Numbered from the stretch's first letter, positions 16,615 to 22,206 are shown. The stretch is 22,496 bases of DNA from a virus (IMGVR_UViG_3300021375_000176:1-22496); one strand, 5' to 3'. The notes: a model not told the origin generated them from the sequence alone. Translations and numbers: made by a program.

Positions 16615-17358
16615 TTATTCCTTTAATTTAAAATCAACTTTATCATAAGGAAAATAATCGTGGTATATAAGTTCTTTTCCGTCCCAATTAAACTTTATTT
16701 TAGAATGATTTGGAATTCTGTATGTAATCATATCTTCAATAGCTTGTAAATGCTCTTGATAAATATGAGTATCACCAAAATTCATAATTACTTTTCCAGG
16801 AATTAATTTAGTTTTTCTACCTATTTCAGATAAATACAACGCCGAAAGAATTAAGTCACTGGGTAACCCAATAGCTACATCTAAACTTCGTTGTGTCCAA
16901 ATTAAATCTAAAAATCCATTTCTAACATAAAATTGGTAATTAAAATGGCAGCAAGGCAAACTAAGTTTATCCAAACGTTCAGAATTCCATAAATTAATCA
17001 TATGTCTTCTGCTATTTGGATCTTTCTTAATACCTTCAATCAAAGCTTCCCATTGTTCTCTGGGTGGGTAATCTAATTCAAGTTTACCATTTTTATCTGC
17101 CCAAAGTTTCCAATATGGACAACCTAAGGCTTCAAATTCTTCAACTGTTTTAGCATCTTGTAAAAAGCCTAAAAACTCTCCCACTATACCTTTAGTAAAA
17201 ATCTCCCTATAACTTAATAAAGGAAGTCCTGTTTCAGCTATGTCAAATTTAATACTAGTACCAAAAACGCTCAAAGTTTCACCATTTCTAGTATTTCTTT
17301 GAACGCCTTCGGTTAAAACTTTTTCGACAAGCTGTTTATACACCTCATCAATATACAT
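16615..17358 (-). CDS. ThyA-family enzyme, predicted dCMP (hydroxy)methylase rather than thymidylate synthase
   Basis: The 247-residue protein has the family fold landmarks: RNTRNGETLSVFG (phosphate loop), GEFLGFL (catalytic Glu61), DPNSRRH (R117, R118), LPCCH (nucleophile C137), QRSLDVAIGLP (D160) and GDTHIYQEH (H198, Y200). The residue 8 after D160, Asn177 in E. coli ThyA and the dUMP selector, is Asp168 (GLPSDL). T4 dCMP hydroxymethylase also has Asp there, and Asn-to-Asp at this site is known to switch the enzyme toward dCMP. The usual C-terminal folate-closing tail is also altered. I infer a dCMP-acting methylase or hydroxymethylase. Neighbouring MazG and DUF5664 genes fit nucleotide-pool remodelling. 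Ordinary thymidylate synthesis is the alternative. Confidence 0.85.
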   Translation of the reverse strand: MYIDEVYKQLVEKVLTEGVQRNTRNGETLSVFGTSIKFDIAETGLPLLSYREIFTKGIVGEFLGFLQDAKTVEEFEALGCPYWKLWADKNGKLELDYPPREQWEALIEGIKKDPNSRRHMINLWNSERLDKLSLPCCHFNYQFYVRNGFLDLIWTQRSLDVAIGLPSDLILSALYLSEIGRKTKLIPGKVIMNFGDTHIYQEHLQAIEDMITYRIPNHSKIKFNWDGKELIYHDYFPYDKVDFKLKE

Positions 17359-17362
17359 AATG

Positions 17363-17497
17363 TTATTTAAAACTATTTATATATTTAAGAGCTTTAGCAG
17401 CTGAACGACTGCTAATGCCATGATACCTCATTAGCATTTTTCTTGCATCGTTGTGTTTGCCAAAATTATGTGCTGTTATTTTAGTGTGTGCTTTCAT
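17363..17497 (-). CDS. Very small basic hypothetical protein
   Basis: This ORF encodes 44 residues, strongly basic (MKAHTKITAHNFGKHNDARK, then RSAAKALKYINSFK). It starts TAATG-coupled to the DUF5664 gene, with GGAG upstream, and ends 4 bases before the ThyA-like start. It may bind nucleic acid, judged only by charge and a helix-like second half. No family was recognised. Confidence 0.6.
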   Translation of the reverse strand: MKAHTKITAHNFGKHNDARKMLMRYHGISSRSAAKALKYINSFK

Positions 17498-17793
17498 TAT
17501 TTACTCCAATTGTTTGACTCGTAACCGAGTTCTATTAAAAATGCTAGATTTGTACTAGCGTGAGCTAGGTGAGTAAATCCACTTTCAGGATCAACTATTT
17601 CACCTTTACGATAGGCTTCGAGATGTCTATACAAAGCGCCAACGTATCTTTCAGGGTCATCAACAGATTTCCAATTATAAGCGCCGTATTTATTTGCGCC
17701 AAATGTTAAAACTTCTGCAATACCTTGAATTATTTTAGGCGGAACTAAATCATAACGAGTTTTGCCGCCATCAAATTTTTTAAATTCTTCCAT
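17497..17793 (-). CDS. DUF5664 / dATP-dGTP diphosphohydrolase N-terminal-type protein
   Basis: The 98-residue protein has the family pattern: KFDGGKTRYDLVPP (6-19), LTFGANKYGAYNW (29-41), YRHLEAYRKGEIVDPESG (55-72) and HLAHASTNLAFL (75-86). These alpha-helical phage proteins relate to MazG-type all-alpha NTP pyrophosphatases; a member in cyanophage S-2L is a dGTP/dATP diphosphohydrolase. Here it would remove particular dNTPs or balance the pool. It is a single short domain, so it may act as an oligomer. GAGGGAG precedes the start, and a putative phage promoter lies about 20 bases upstream. Confidence 0.8.
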   Translation of the reverse strand: MEEFKKFDGGKTRYDLVPPKIIQGIAEVLTFGANKYGAYNWKSVDDPERYVGALYRHLEAYRKGEIVDPESGFTHLAHASTNLAFLIELGYESNNWSK

Positions 17794-17809
17794 TTATATC
17801 TCCCTCATT

Positions 17810-17831
17810 TATAACTATACATCCGCGTATT
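17810..17831 (-). promoter_or_regulatory. Putative phage RNAP promoter P4
   Basis: The minus-strand sequence is AATACGCGGATGTATAGTTATA. It is embedded in the last codons of the 57-residue gene: GCG GAT GTA TAG reads Ala-Asp-Val-stop. It stands about 20 bases upstream of the DUF5664 start. It shares the core with P1, P2, P3 and P5. Confidence 0.65.
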
Positions 17832-17988
17832 GATCTACAGATATATGCTTAAAACCTAATTTTTGCAATATATCTAAAGTTTTTAAAGCAGCTGTAGAAC
17901 TTACAATAACTTCTAAATCTTCGCTTTTAACTGCTAACTTTGCAATTTTATCAATAACATCTGTTATTAACATTTTTTTATTAACCAT
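17815..17988 (-). CDS. Small hypothetical protein
   Basis: This ORF encodes 57 residues, with an alpha/beta-like pattern (LEVIVSSTAALKTLDILQKL) and the end HISVDQYADV. The ATG lies one base after the MazG stop, and GGAGCAATAAA supplies the ribosome site. Its stop codon lies inside promoter P4. The family is unknown; a sequence of this kind recalls small regulatory or nucleotide-binding subunits, without any diagnostic motif. Confidence 0.65.
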   Translation of the reverse strand: MVNKKMLITDVIDKIAKLAVKSEDLEVIVSSTAALKTLDILQKLGFKHISVDQYADV

Positions 17989-17989
17989 T

Positions 17990-18358
17990 TTATTGCTCCG
18001 TTTTTTCTTTAATAAAATCGCCTACTTCATTTAATTCACCTTTTCGATCTTTAATTTCTTGAAATGAAAAGAATAAACATTCTTCAATAGTCATATTTTG
18101 AAGTTTACATTGCATTATAAGGGTTACTATTATATCTCCAATAGCATCTCTTATTTCATGTTGGTTGTTACAATTAACAGCTTCCAACAACTCATGCGTT
18201 TCTTCCAGGGTTTTAATTGCTTGAGTTATTGGATTTCCATTTATTGTTATTTTTCTGTCTTTACCCCAATTTTCTATCTGAAATATTAAGGCTTCTATTC
18301 CTATATTAGGTTTATCAGCCGGTCTATTTTCATTCCATTGAACTTGTATTTCATTCAT
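17990..18358 (-). CDS. MazG-like nucleoside triphosphate pyrophosphohydrolase
   Basis: The 122-residue single MazG domain has the metal-binding signature EETHE (52-56) then E68-x2-D71 and D75 in EIRDAIGD, within two long helices. Such enzymes hydrolyse (d)NTPs to monophosphates. In phages they clear unwanted dNTPs or alter the host stringent response by lowering (p)ppGpp; the second role is debated. With a possible dCMP-modifying enzyme nearby, dCTP would be a logical substrate, which is inference. GGCGGAG precedes the ATG, and the next gene follows at once. Confidence 0.9.
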   Translation of the reverse strand: MNEIQVQWNENRPADKPNIGIEALIFQIENWGKDRKITINGNPITQAIKTLEETHELLEAVNCNNQHEIRDAIGDIIVTLIMQCKLQNMTIEECLFFSFQEIKDRKGELNEVGDFIKEKTEQ

Positions 18359-18404
18359 AACTTCTCCGCCTATTTCTTTTATGCATATAGTGATACATAA
18401 TTAA

Positions 18405-18914
18405 TTATGCGTTTACCTTGTATTTATTTTTGCACCACCACGTTGGCTTCCGTTCAGGCATTTCATTCCAAGCAGCGTAATGCTTTTCGTGGATACAATA
18501 TCTACGATAAGCGGTCACCGGATTTTTATGCTTATACATATCTGGCATAGCCTGTGCAAGTGGTGTAATTTTGCCGATCGGAATATTAAAAGGCGTTTGC
18601 CAGAGCGCATCTTTAAGTTTTGTGTAACTTAAATGCGTTCTAACATAACGTTCTGTATATTCCTCGGACAAAGCTATAAAATGTTGGTATAACCATTCAT
18701 AATTCGCTTTGGATTGTCTAACCCAGATCGAACAAGGATGATTTTTATGAGCTAATTTGTATAAAGAATGCTTATCGGCATATCCATCTCCGTCAAGCAC
18801 TCTATGCGCAGTAGACAACATTTGAGCAGTCTCAAGCACCATTTTAACTAACATTTTATCAGGTTGAACTTTTGCAGCTTCAACAGGATTTTTATCAAAA
18901 TAAAATATATTCAT
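18405..18914 (-). CDS. Conserved phage protein of unknown function
   Basis: The 169-residue protein has the signature KMVLETAQMLSTAHRVLDGD (24-43), NHPCSIWVRQSKANYEWLYQHF (59-80; Trp/His-rich helix) and ITPLAQAMPDMYK (116-128), then AYRRYCIHEKHY. I recognise this pattern from many tailed-phage genomes but know of no established function; some annotations liken it to pyrimidine-dimer glycosylases, which I cannot confirm. Conserved His, Asp and Cys residues suggest an enzyme. It has its own promoter-like site and lies directly after ribozyme E. TGGAG precedes the start, and it opens the nucleotide-metabolism segment. Confidence 0.8.
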   Translation of the reverse strand: MNIFYFDKNPVEAAKVQPDKMLVKMVLETAQMLSTAHRVLDGDGYADKHSLYKLAHKNHPCSIWVRQSKANYEWLYQHFIALSEEYTERYVRTHLSYTKLKDALWQTPFNIPIGKITPLAQAMPDMYKHKNPVTAYRRYCIHEKHYAAWNEMPERKPTWWCKNKYKVNA

Positions 18915-18930
18915 GCTTTATTTCTCCATT

Positions 18931-18952
18931 TATATTTATACATCCGTATAAA
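18931..18952 (-). promoter_or_regulatory. Putative phage RNAP promoter P3
   Basis: The minus-strand sequence is TTTATACGGATGTATAAATATA. It lies 4 bases downstream of the pseudoknot strand of ribozyme E and about 20 bases before the start at 18914. A transcript from here would not contain ribozyme E; read-through transcripts from upstream would. Confidence 0.6.
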
Positions 18953-18955
18953 TTT

Positions 18956-19012
18956 GTGCTATCTCATCAGTTATACTTTCAGCACTAGTATAAGACGCCC
19001 GAAGGCGTTTCG
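18956..19012 (-). ncRNA. Hammerhead-ribozyme-like element E
   Basis: Read on the minus strand: C-GAAA, stem III ACGCC-UUCG-GGCGU, C17 with predicted cleavage between 18994 and 18993, stem I UUAUACU/AGUAUAA with loop A-GUGCU-GAA, CUGAUGA-GAU. Loop GUGCU pairs with AGCAC (18956-18960). Classical stem II is only one G-C pair. The GAAA starts 4 bases after the upstream stop codon. Confidence 0.85.
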
Positions 19013-19015
19013 TTT

Positions 19016-19273
19016 TTATTTTCGATCAGGTATTTTATAATCCGACCAATGCCCTTTAATTTTTTCAAAACCTAAATTATGTTGCATTGAAAATCTTAAG
19101 TAATCCATGGAACTTAATTCGCTTAAACGAAAATCCATTGTTTCACCTAATTCATTCATTGCTTCATTAAATGTATTGAAATATCCGCACATTTTCCTAT
19201 AATTTTCAATAGGCATAGTAATTATTGCGTCTTCTTTTGTGTATTTTACTGTTGCTTTTTCATGATTTTGCAT
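19016..19273 (-). CDS. Early hypothetical protein
   Basis: This ORF encodes 85 residues, alpha-helical, with several methionines and one cysteine (IENYRKMCGYFNTFNEAMNE). It has no recognised family. CGGAG lies before the ATG. It lies in the cluster of small early genes separated by ribozyme-like elements; such genes usually encode host-takeover factors, which the sequence neither supports nor excludes here. Confidence 0.7.
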   Translation of the reverse strand: MQNHEKATVKYTKEDAIITMPIENYRKMCGYFNTFNEAMNELGETMDFRLSELSSMDYLRFSMQHNLGFEKIKGHWSDYKIPDRK

Positions 19274-19290
19274 TTTTATCTCCGTTTTTA

Positions 19291-19380
19291 TTAAAATAAA
19301 TGAATTGCGACCGTTTTCACGGCCACAAATATGATTGTTCCCATAATTAAATGCGAAATTGTCATTATTAAATCATTCAT
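19291..19380 (-). CDS. 29-residue membrane peptide
   Basis: An ATG directly follows the previous TAA and encodes 29 residues that are almost entirely one hydrophobic helix (IMGTIIFVAV, ending IHLF). AGGTGAAGAG supplies a ribosome site inside the upstream gene. The reading frame also contains a GGCCGU-GAAA-ACGGUC hairpin. Small early phage membrane peptides often target the host envelope, but this is uncertain. Confidence 0.5.
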   Translation of the reverse strand: MNDLIMTISHLIMGTIIFVAVKTVAIHLF

Positions 19381-19665
19381 TTACTCTTCACCTATATAAG
19401 TAACATTTGCATTACTTTTATTTATTTTTATTTCAACAAGTGTGTCAAGATTTCTTACAACAATTTTAAAATTTTTAGTCATTTTAACAAATATTAGACC
19501 AAATTCTTCAATAAAATCTTTAGTTTGTTCAATATAATCGGCAAAATCTTCATATTTCTTTTCATCTTGCCATCTATCGTATAAATAAAATAATCGACCA
19601 TCGTCCATAATATTATTTATAAATCCAACAGTTCCTTGATACATATTTTCAGTTAATTCTTTCAT
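19381..19665 (-). CDS. Early hypothetical protein
   Basis: This ORF encodes 94 residues, with an acidic, aromatic-rich N-terminal half (RLFYLYDRWQDEKKYEDFAD) and a beta-like C-terminal part (FKIVVRNLDTLVEIKI). The family was not recognised. TGGAG precedes the ATG. It is the first gene downstream of ribozyme D, whose 3' product would carry it. Confidence 0.7.
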   Translation of the reverse strand: MKELTENMYQGTVGFINNIMDDGRLFYLYDRWQDEKKYEDFADYIEQTKDFIEEFGLIFVKMTKNFKIVVRNLDTLVEIKINKSNANVTYIGEE

Positions 19666-19692
19666 TTATATCTCCATTATTGTAAATTTATT

Positions 19693-19754
19693 GTCGAATC
19701 TCATCAGTTGTACCTTCTCGACCGGTACAAGACACCCCGAAGGGTGTTTCGATT
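19693..19754 (-). ncRNA. Hammerhead-ribozyme-like element D
   Basis: Read on the minus strand: AAUC-GAAA, stem III ACACCC-UUCG-GGGUGU, C17 with predicted cleavage between 19731 and 19730, stem I UUGUACC/GGUACAA with loop G-GUCGA-GAA, CUGAUGA-GAUU. It has the best short stem II (GAUU/AAUC, 4 bp). Loop GUCGA pairs with UCGAC (19693-19697). The GAAA begins 5 bases after the stop codon at 19756. Confidence 0.87.
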
Positions 19755-19755
19755 A

Positions 19756-20160
19756 TTATGCAAACATTCTAATTGCGGTATGTTCGGCAATTTTAAACTC
19801 ATCACCACTAATAACACGTTTAACAATGTATGGCATTTTTCTTGCTCTATGATTGTATCCAACAAGTGTGTATTGTCGACCGTTCATAGTACCTTCTTTT
19901 TCTAAGTCAAAAGGCTTTTCTCCTTGCAAAACACGATGATTATTTTCTAATTTAAGAAATTTCATTGTTTCAGTGTCAGCACTAGCTAATCTAACTTTAA
20001 AATTTGTAAATTTAACACTATCTTCATCATAAGTAGCATTACCAAAATCAAGAACTAATCCATTGTCTTCCATAATTACATTAAGTGAATTTTTAATAAT
20101 TTCACGAATTTCATTAATAGTTGTTGGATTTATTTCTTTTATATCGTATTTAATTTTCAT
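19756..20160 (-). CDS. Early hypothetical protein
   Basis: This ORF encodes 134 residues, with an N-terminal helical segment (TTINEIREIIKNSLNVIMED), then a beta-rich part with LDFGNATYDEDSVKFTNFKV and a C-terminal basic stretch (YNHRARKMPYIVKRV). No cysteines or signal peptide were seen and no family was recognised. It is driven by promoter P2 with an ACGGAG ribosome site, and it ends next to ribozyme D. Confidence 0.7.
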   Translation of the reverse strand: MKIKYDIKEINPTTINEIREIIKNSLNVIMEDNGLVLDFGNATYDEDSVKFTNFKVRLASADTETMKFLKLENNHRVLQGEKPFDLEKEGTMNGRQYTLVGYNHRARKMPYIVKRVISGDEFKIAEHTAIRMFA

Positions 20161-20187
20161 TTGTATCTCCGTTATTATAAAATTTTT

Positions 20188-20208
20188 CTTACTTATACAT
20201 CCGCATAA
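20188..20208 (-). promoter_or_regulatory. Putative phage RNAP promoter P2
   Basis: The minus-strand sequence is TTATGCGGATGTATAAGTAAG, the best match to the shared consensus. It lies directly downstream of the T-loop hairpin/terminator of the structured region and about 28 bases before the next start codon. Confidence 0.65.
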
Positions 20209-20220
20209 CTTTTAAAAATT

Positions 20221-20242
20221 AAAAAGAGGGAATCGAACCCTC
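20221..20242 (-). terminator. T-loop hairpin followed by a U tract (terminator-like)
   Basis: GAGGG-TTCGATT-CCCTC, extended to 6 bp by A-T, is followed by TTTTTAATTTTT on the minus strand: a classical intrinsic terminator shape. Its 7-nt loop is the canonical tRNA T-loop. It stands between the structured RNA region and promoter P2, so it could insulate one unit from the next. Confidence 0.65.
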
Positions 20243-20245
20243 TCA

Positions 20246-20580
20246 CCAAAGTATTCACCTTGGGCCACCAGGTAGGGAATCGAACCCTATACACCAGATA
20301 TTCATCTGGCTTCCATTCTTTAAATTGGTGGGACTCGAAAAGATTCACCTGGCCAGGTTTGCCCGAGTTCAGCTCTTCTCTTTTCGTTGCTCAAATATTT
20401 GATGGCTTCGTGGTGTAATCACACACTTTAAGCATTTCCTCTTTTGCCCTCTGTACTTCATCGGTAACACCCCTCGTAAGCCTTGCCTAATAAACCGAAG
20501 TCAAAGAAATATTCCTCTGGAATTATCTCTATTAGGTGGAATTAGTGTTCCTCCATACTCATATTTTCTAACGCACGTCC
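20246..20580 (-). ncRNA. Probable structured non-coding RNA with tRNA-like hairpins
   Basis: No convincing gene fills this stretch. On the minus strand a 67-nt tRNA-like fold (20265-20331) has CCACCA/TGGTGG ends, a CCAGA-TGAATA-TCTGG arm, TAGGG-TTCGATT-CCCTA T-arm and no D-arm. A second arm pair (CCAAG..TTTGG at 20246-20263) adjoins the terminator hairpin. A degenerate third T-loop (TTCGAGTCCC) follows ACCTGGCCAGGTGAAT. Further upstream CCTAATA (20530-20536) pairs with TATTAGG (20486-20492), and GGAACACTAATTCC forms a small hairpin. Arms recur at about 50-nt spacing, too short for real tRNAs. It is bounded by ribozyme C and the terminator hairpin. The function is unknown. Confidence 0.5.
20369..20461 (-). 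CDS. Possible 30-residue peptide with CxxC
   Basis: An ATG with GAGGGG 9 bases upstream encodes 30 residues including KRKCLKC, like half of the small zinc-finger proteins found in phages, but the second CxxC is missing. It lies inside the structured region, so it may be a relic or chance. I give it little weight. Confidence 0.25.
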   Translation of the reverse strand: MKYRGQKRKCLKCVITPRSHQIFEQRKEKS

Positions 20581-20592
20581 CATAAACTTTTT

Positions 20593-20649
20593 GTCGTATC
20601 TCATCAGTTATACCTTCACGACCGGTATAAGACGCCCGAAGGCGTTTCG
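20593..20649 (-). ncRNA. Hammerhead-ribozyme-like element C
   Basis: Read on the minus strand: C-GAAA, stem III ACGCC-UUCG-GGCGU, C17 with predicted cleavage between 20631 and 20630, stem I UUAUACC/GGUAUAA with loop G-GUCGU-GAA, CUGAUGA-GAU. Loop GUCGU pairs with ACGAC (20593-20597). Stem II is one G-C pair, preceded by an A tract that follows the stop codon at 20657. Its 3' product would begin the structured RNA region. Confidence 0.85.
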
Positions 20650-20656
20650 TTTTTTT

Positions 20657-21004
20657 TTATTCTTCTCTAGTTAGCTCATGTAATTCAACCGAATCAAGCT
20701 CATCAATTAAAATTGAATCGTCATCATGTCCAAATGCCCAAGACATTGGCCAAGATAAATCAAGCCATGTTTCTTCGCTGCCTTGATTTTTTTCAAAATA
20801 TTTTAAAGCATCATAAAAACGTTTATAGTATCTTGTTTTTGAATGTTCAGTTTCAACAATAAAATATTCCCCACTTGGACTAGTACTTAGCCAAACATAT
20901 CGACCATTATCAACATCTTTAAAGGATGTTAAATATTCAAATCTAAAATTAATTAAGCCTTTTTTGATTTTATCCGCTCTTTCTTTATTTATTGGATTAT
21001 TCAT
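20657..21004 (-). CDS. Early hypothetical protein
   Basis: This ORF encodes 115 residues from the ATG at 21004, which has GGGAG 7 bases upstream. A longer frame open to 21064 would start inside ribozyme B and has no ribosome site, so the shorter form is preferred. The product has a basic N-terminus (NKERADKIKKGLINFRFEYL), many aromatics and an acidic C-terminus (HDDDSILIDELDSVELHE). No family was recognised. Confidence 0.75.
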   Translation of the reverse strand: MNNPINKERADKIKKGLINFRFEYLTSFKDVDNGRYVWLSTSPSGEYFIVETEHSKTRYYKRFYDALKYFEKNQGSEETWLDLSWPMSWAFGHDDDSILIDELDSVELHELTREE

Positions 21005-21028
21005 TTTTGTCTCCCTAATTAAAATTTT

Positions 21029-21087
21029 GAGGTATCTCATCAGATATGTTTTCACCTCTAACATATGACGCCCGAAGGCGTTTCGAT
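21029..21087 (-). ncRNA. Hammerhead-ribozyme-like element B
   Basis: Read on the minus strand: AUC-GAAA, stem III ACGCC-UUCG-GGCGU, C17 with predicted cleavage between 21067 and 21066, stem I AUAUGUU/AACAUAU with loop A-GAGGU-GAA, CUGAUGA-GAU. Stem II GAU/AUC has 3 bp; loop GAGGU pairs with ACCUC (21029-21033). Stem I and its loop are identical to element A while stem III differs. Confidence 0.86.
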
Positions 21088-21088
21088 T

Positions 21089-21373
21089 TTAGTATTGAAC
21101 AACAACCTCTTCGTTGTCACATTGAATAATCAATGCATCATCATATAGGTCGTCAACTGGAACTTGTAGGTCATGAGCTGCTTCATCGATTGATTTATAA
21201 CCGCTGAACTCACCCCTTAAAGCTACCACGTCCATTGAATATGGATTGTCTTCGTCATGAACATCATTAAGAAACTCAACCAAACCCCAAGCTTGGTTAA
21301 CTGTCCAACCTGCATTGTCATCACTCATCAACATTCCAACTGCTTCACTGTCTGTCATTTCCATTATTATCAT
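21089..21373 (-). CDS. Early acidic hypothetical protein
   Basis: This ORF encodes 94 residues from the ATG at 21373, preceded by ACGGAG; an upstream TTG gives a 99-residue form but includes the ribosome site. It is strongly acidic throughout (WTVNQAWGLVEFLNDVHDED, then DVVALRGEFSGYKSIDEAA). The middle pattern (aromatic helix, acidic loop, DxVAhRxEFxxYxSxxEA) resembles a family I have seen in other phages, of unknown function. The acidity would suit a DNA mimic, but this is a guess. Confidence 0.75.
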   Translation of the reverse strand: MIIMEMTDSEAVGMLMSDDNAGWTVNQAWGLVEFLNDVHDEDNPYSMDVVALRGEFSGYKSIDEAAHDLQVPVDDLYDDALIIQCDNEEVVVQY

Positions 21374-21384
21374 TTTTATCTCCG

Positions 21385-21436
21385 TCAATTAAATCACAAT
21401 TGCCCACTATTTTTAATGAGCAATAATTATTTAATT
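21385..21436 (-). repeat. 52-nt intergenic hairpin cassette, copy 1
   Basis: AATTAAAT..ATTTAATT (8 bp) encloses ATTGCTCA/TGGGCAAT (8 bp with one U-G pair). It covers the stop codon of the upstream gene and ends at the ribosome site of the next. It differs by one base from the copy at 21685-21736. Confidence 0.85.
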
Positions 21437-21673
21437 TCGATCGATTTCAATTATGCTTAAAGCATTAAGAACTTCAGCCATAAGCTCATCGGCTTGGCTT
21501 GGTACACAATACATTCTATGCAATTTGCCAATAATTGGCTCATACATTTCATGAATTGAATTTGCTTTTGCTTGAAGTTGTTTGTTTTCTTCTTTAAGCT
21601 TGGCAATTTTAGAAACCATTTTATCCATTCTTTCTTGAATTCGGTCTTCTCTTTTTCCACCTTTGTGATGCAT
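21431..21673 (-). CDS. Early coiled-coil hypothetical protein
   Basis: This ORF encodes 80 residues from the ATG at 21673 (MHHKGGK), which has TGGAG 6 bases upstream; the five-residue longer form would use that ribosome site as coding. Residues about 8-40 form a heptad-rich, charged coiled coil (MVSKIAKLKEENKQLQAKAN). The C-terminal part ends ALSIIEIDRN, with one cysteine. It probably oligomerises. The family was not recognised. Confidence 0.7.
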   Translation of the reverse strand: MHHKGGKREDRIQERMDKMVSKIAKLKEENKQLQAKANSIHEMYEPIIGKLHRMYCVPSQADELMAEVLNALSIIEIDRN

Positions 21674-21684
21674 ATTTTTCTCCA

Positions 21685-21736
21685 TCAATTAAATCACAAT
21701 TGCCCACTATTTCTAATGAGCAATAATTATTTAATT
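21685..21736 (-). repeat. 52-nt intergenic hairpin cassette, copy 2
   Basis: This copy is identical to 21385-21436 except for one base in the hairpin loop region. It occupies the same place: overlapping the stop codon of the upstream gene (21735) and abutting the next ribosome site. Confidence 0.85.
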
Positions 21737-22043
21737 ATTCACAACTTTTATATTCAATATCTTCCTTAAACAATTTCCAATTATCAAATTGTTCATGTCG
21801 ATATCCCACAAGTTTAAACCACATTCTATGAAATTTTTCGTCGTTGTCAATCATACAAAAAGCAGTTGTTTTGCCTTCACTATGATTAAGGTCGTGACTA
21901 TGTAAATCTAAAACTTTTTTAGATACTTTTAATTCTGGATTGTTTTTGATGAATAAAGAACTTAATTTTATTCCTTGTTTTTCAAAAGCTTTTCCAATTT
22001 CTATAATAGTATCAACCGCATATAAATTTATTTCGTTTAGCAT
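21735..22043 (-). CDS. Early hypothetical protein
   Basis: This ORF encodes 102 residues, with an N-terminal helix (NEINLYAVDTIIEIGKAFEK), a His/Asp-rich middle (LDLHSHDLNHSEGK) and an aromatic C-terminus (RMWFKLVGYRHEQFDNWKLF) with two cysteines. AAGGAGAG precedes the ATG. It is the first gene after promoter P1 and its structured leader. No family was recognised. Confidence 0.7.
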   Translation of the reverse strand: MLNEINLYAVDTIIEIGKAFEKQGIKLSSLFIKNNPELKVSKKVLDLHSHDLNHSEGKTTAFCMIDNDEKFHRMWFKLVGYRHEQFDNWKLFKEDIEYKSCE

Positions 22044-22070
22044 TTTTCTCTCCTTCCTATTAAAATTCTA

Positions 22071-22183
22071 TATAAGTAAAGGAACTAAGTTCCCGACATA
22101 GTCTCACTCATTCCAGTTTTTTGTGTTGAAGTAATCATCTCCAACTGTGGCTTTATTGTGTGAACTTAATTCCCTTACTTATA
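22071..22183 (-). other. Structured 5' leader with a 22-bp stem
   Basis: TATAAGTAAGGGAATTAAGTTC (22162-22183) pairs with 22071-22092 over 22 bp, two of them G-U, around a loop of about 70 nt with its own CAGTT/AACTG pairing. The stem begins at the TATA of promoter P1, so the 5' end of that transcript would be double-stranded. It ends about 27 bases before the start codon. Confidence 0.75.
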
Positions 22184-22194
22184 CATCCAAATAA
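22174..22194 (-). promoter_or_regulatory. Putative phage RNAP promoter P1
   Basis: The minus-strand sequence is TTATTTGGATGTATAAGTAAG. It shares GGATGTATA and the downstream AAGTAAG with P2. It lies between ribozyme A and the leader of the 102-residue gene. The G/C at the two bases before GG is lost, so it may be weaker. Confidence 0.6.
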
Positions 22195-22206
22195 TTTTAA
22201 TTCTTT

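Noticed and set aside
18396-18409. Perfect palindrome CATAATTAATTATG
   Set aside because: Single copy of pure AT-rich symmetry at a stop codon; no repeat or operator partner found.
20221-20340. Two or three tRNA genes on the minus strand
   Set aside because: T-arms are canonical, but there are no D-arms or 7-bp acceptor stems, the arm loops have 6 or 8 nt, and units repeat every 47-55 nt.
21005-21064. Longer N-terminus for the 115-residue early protein
   Set aside because: The ATG at 21064 lies in stem I of ribozyme B with no ribosome site; ATG at 21004 has GGGAG.
22093-22161. 17-codon frame in the P1 leader
   Set aside because: GGAG is only one base from its ATG, too close to initiate; structure explains the region better.
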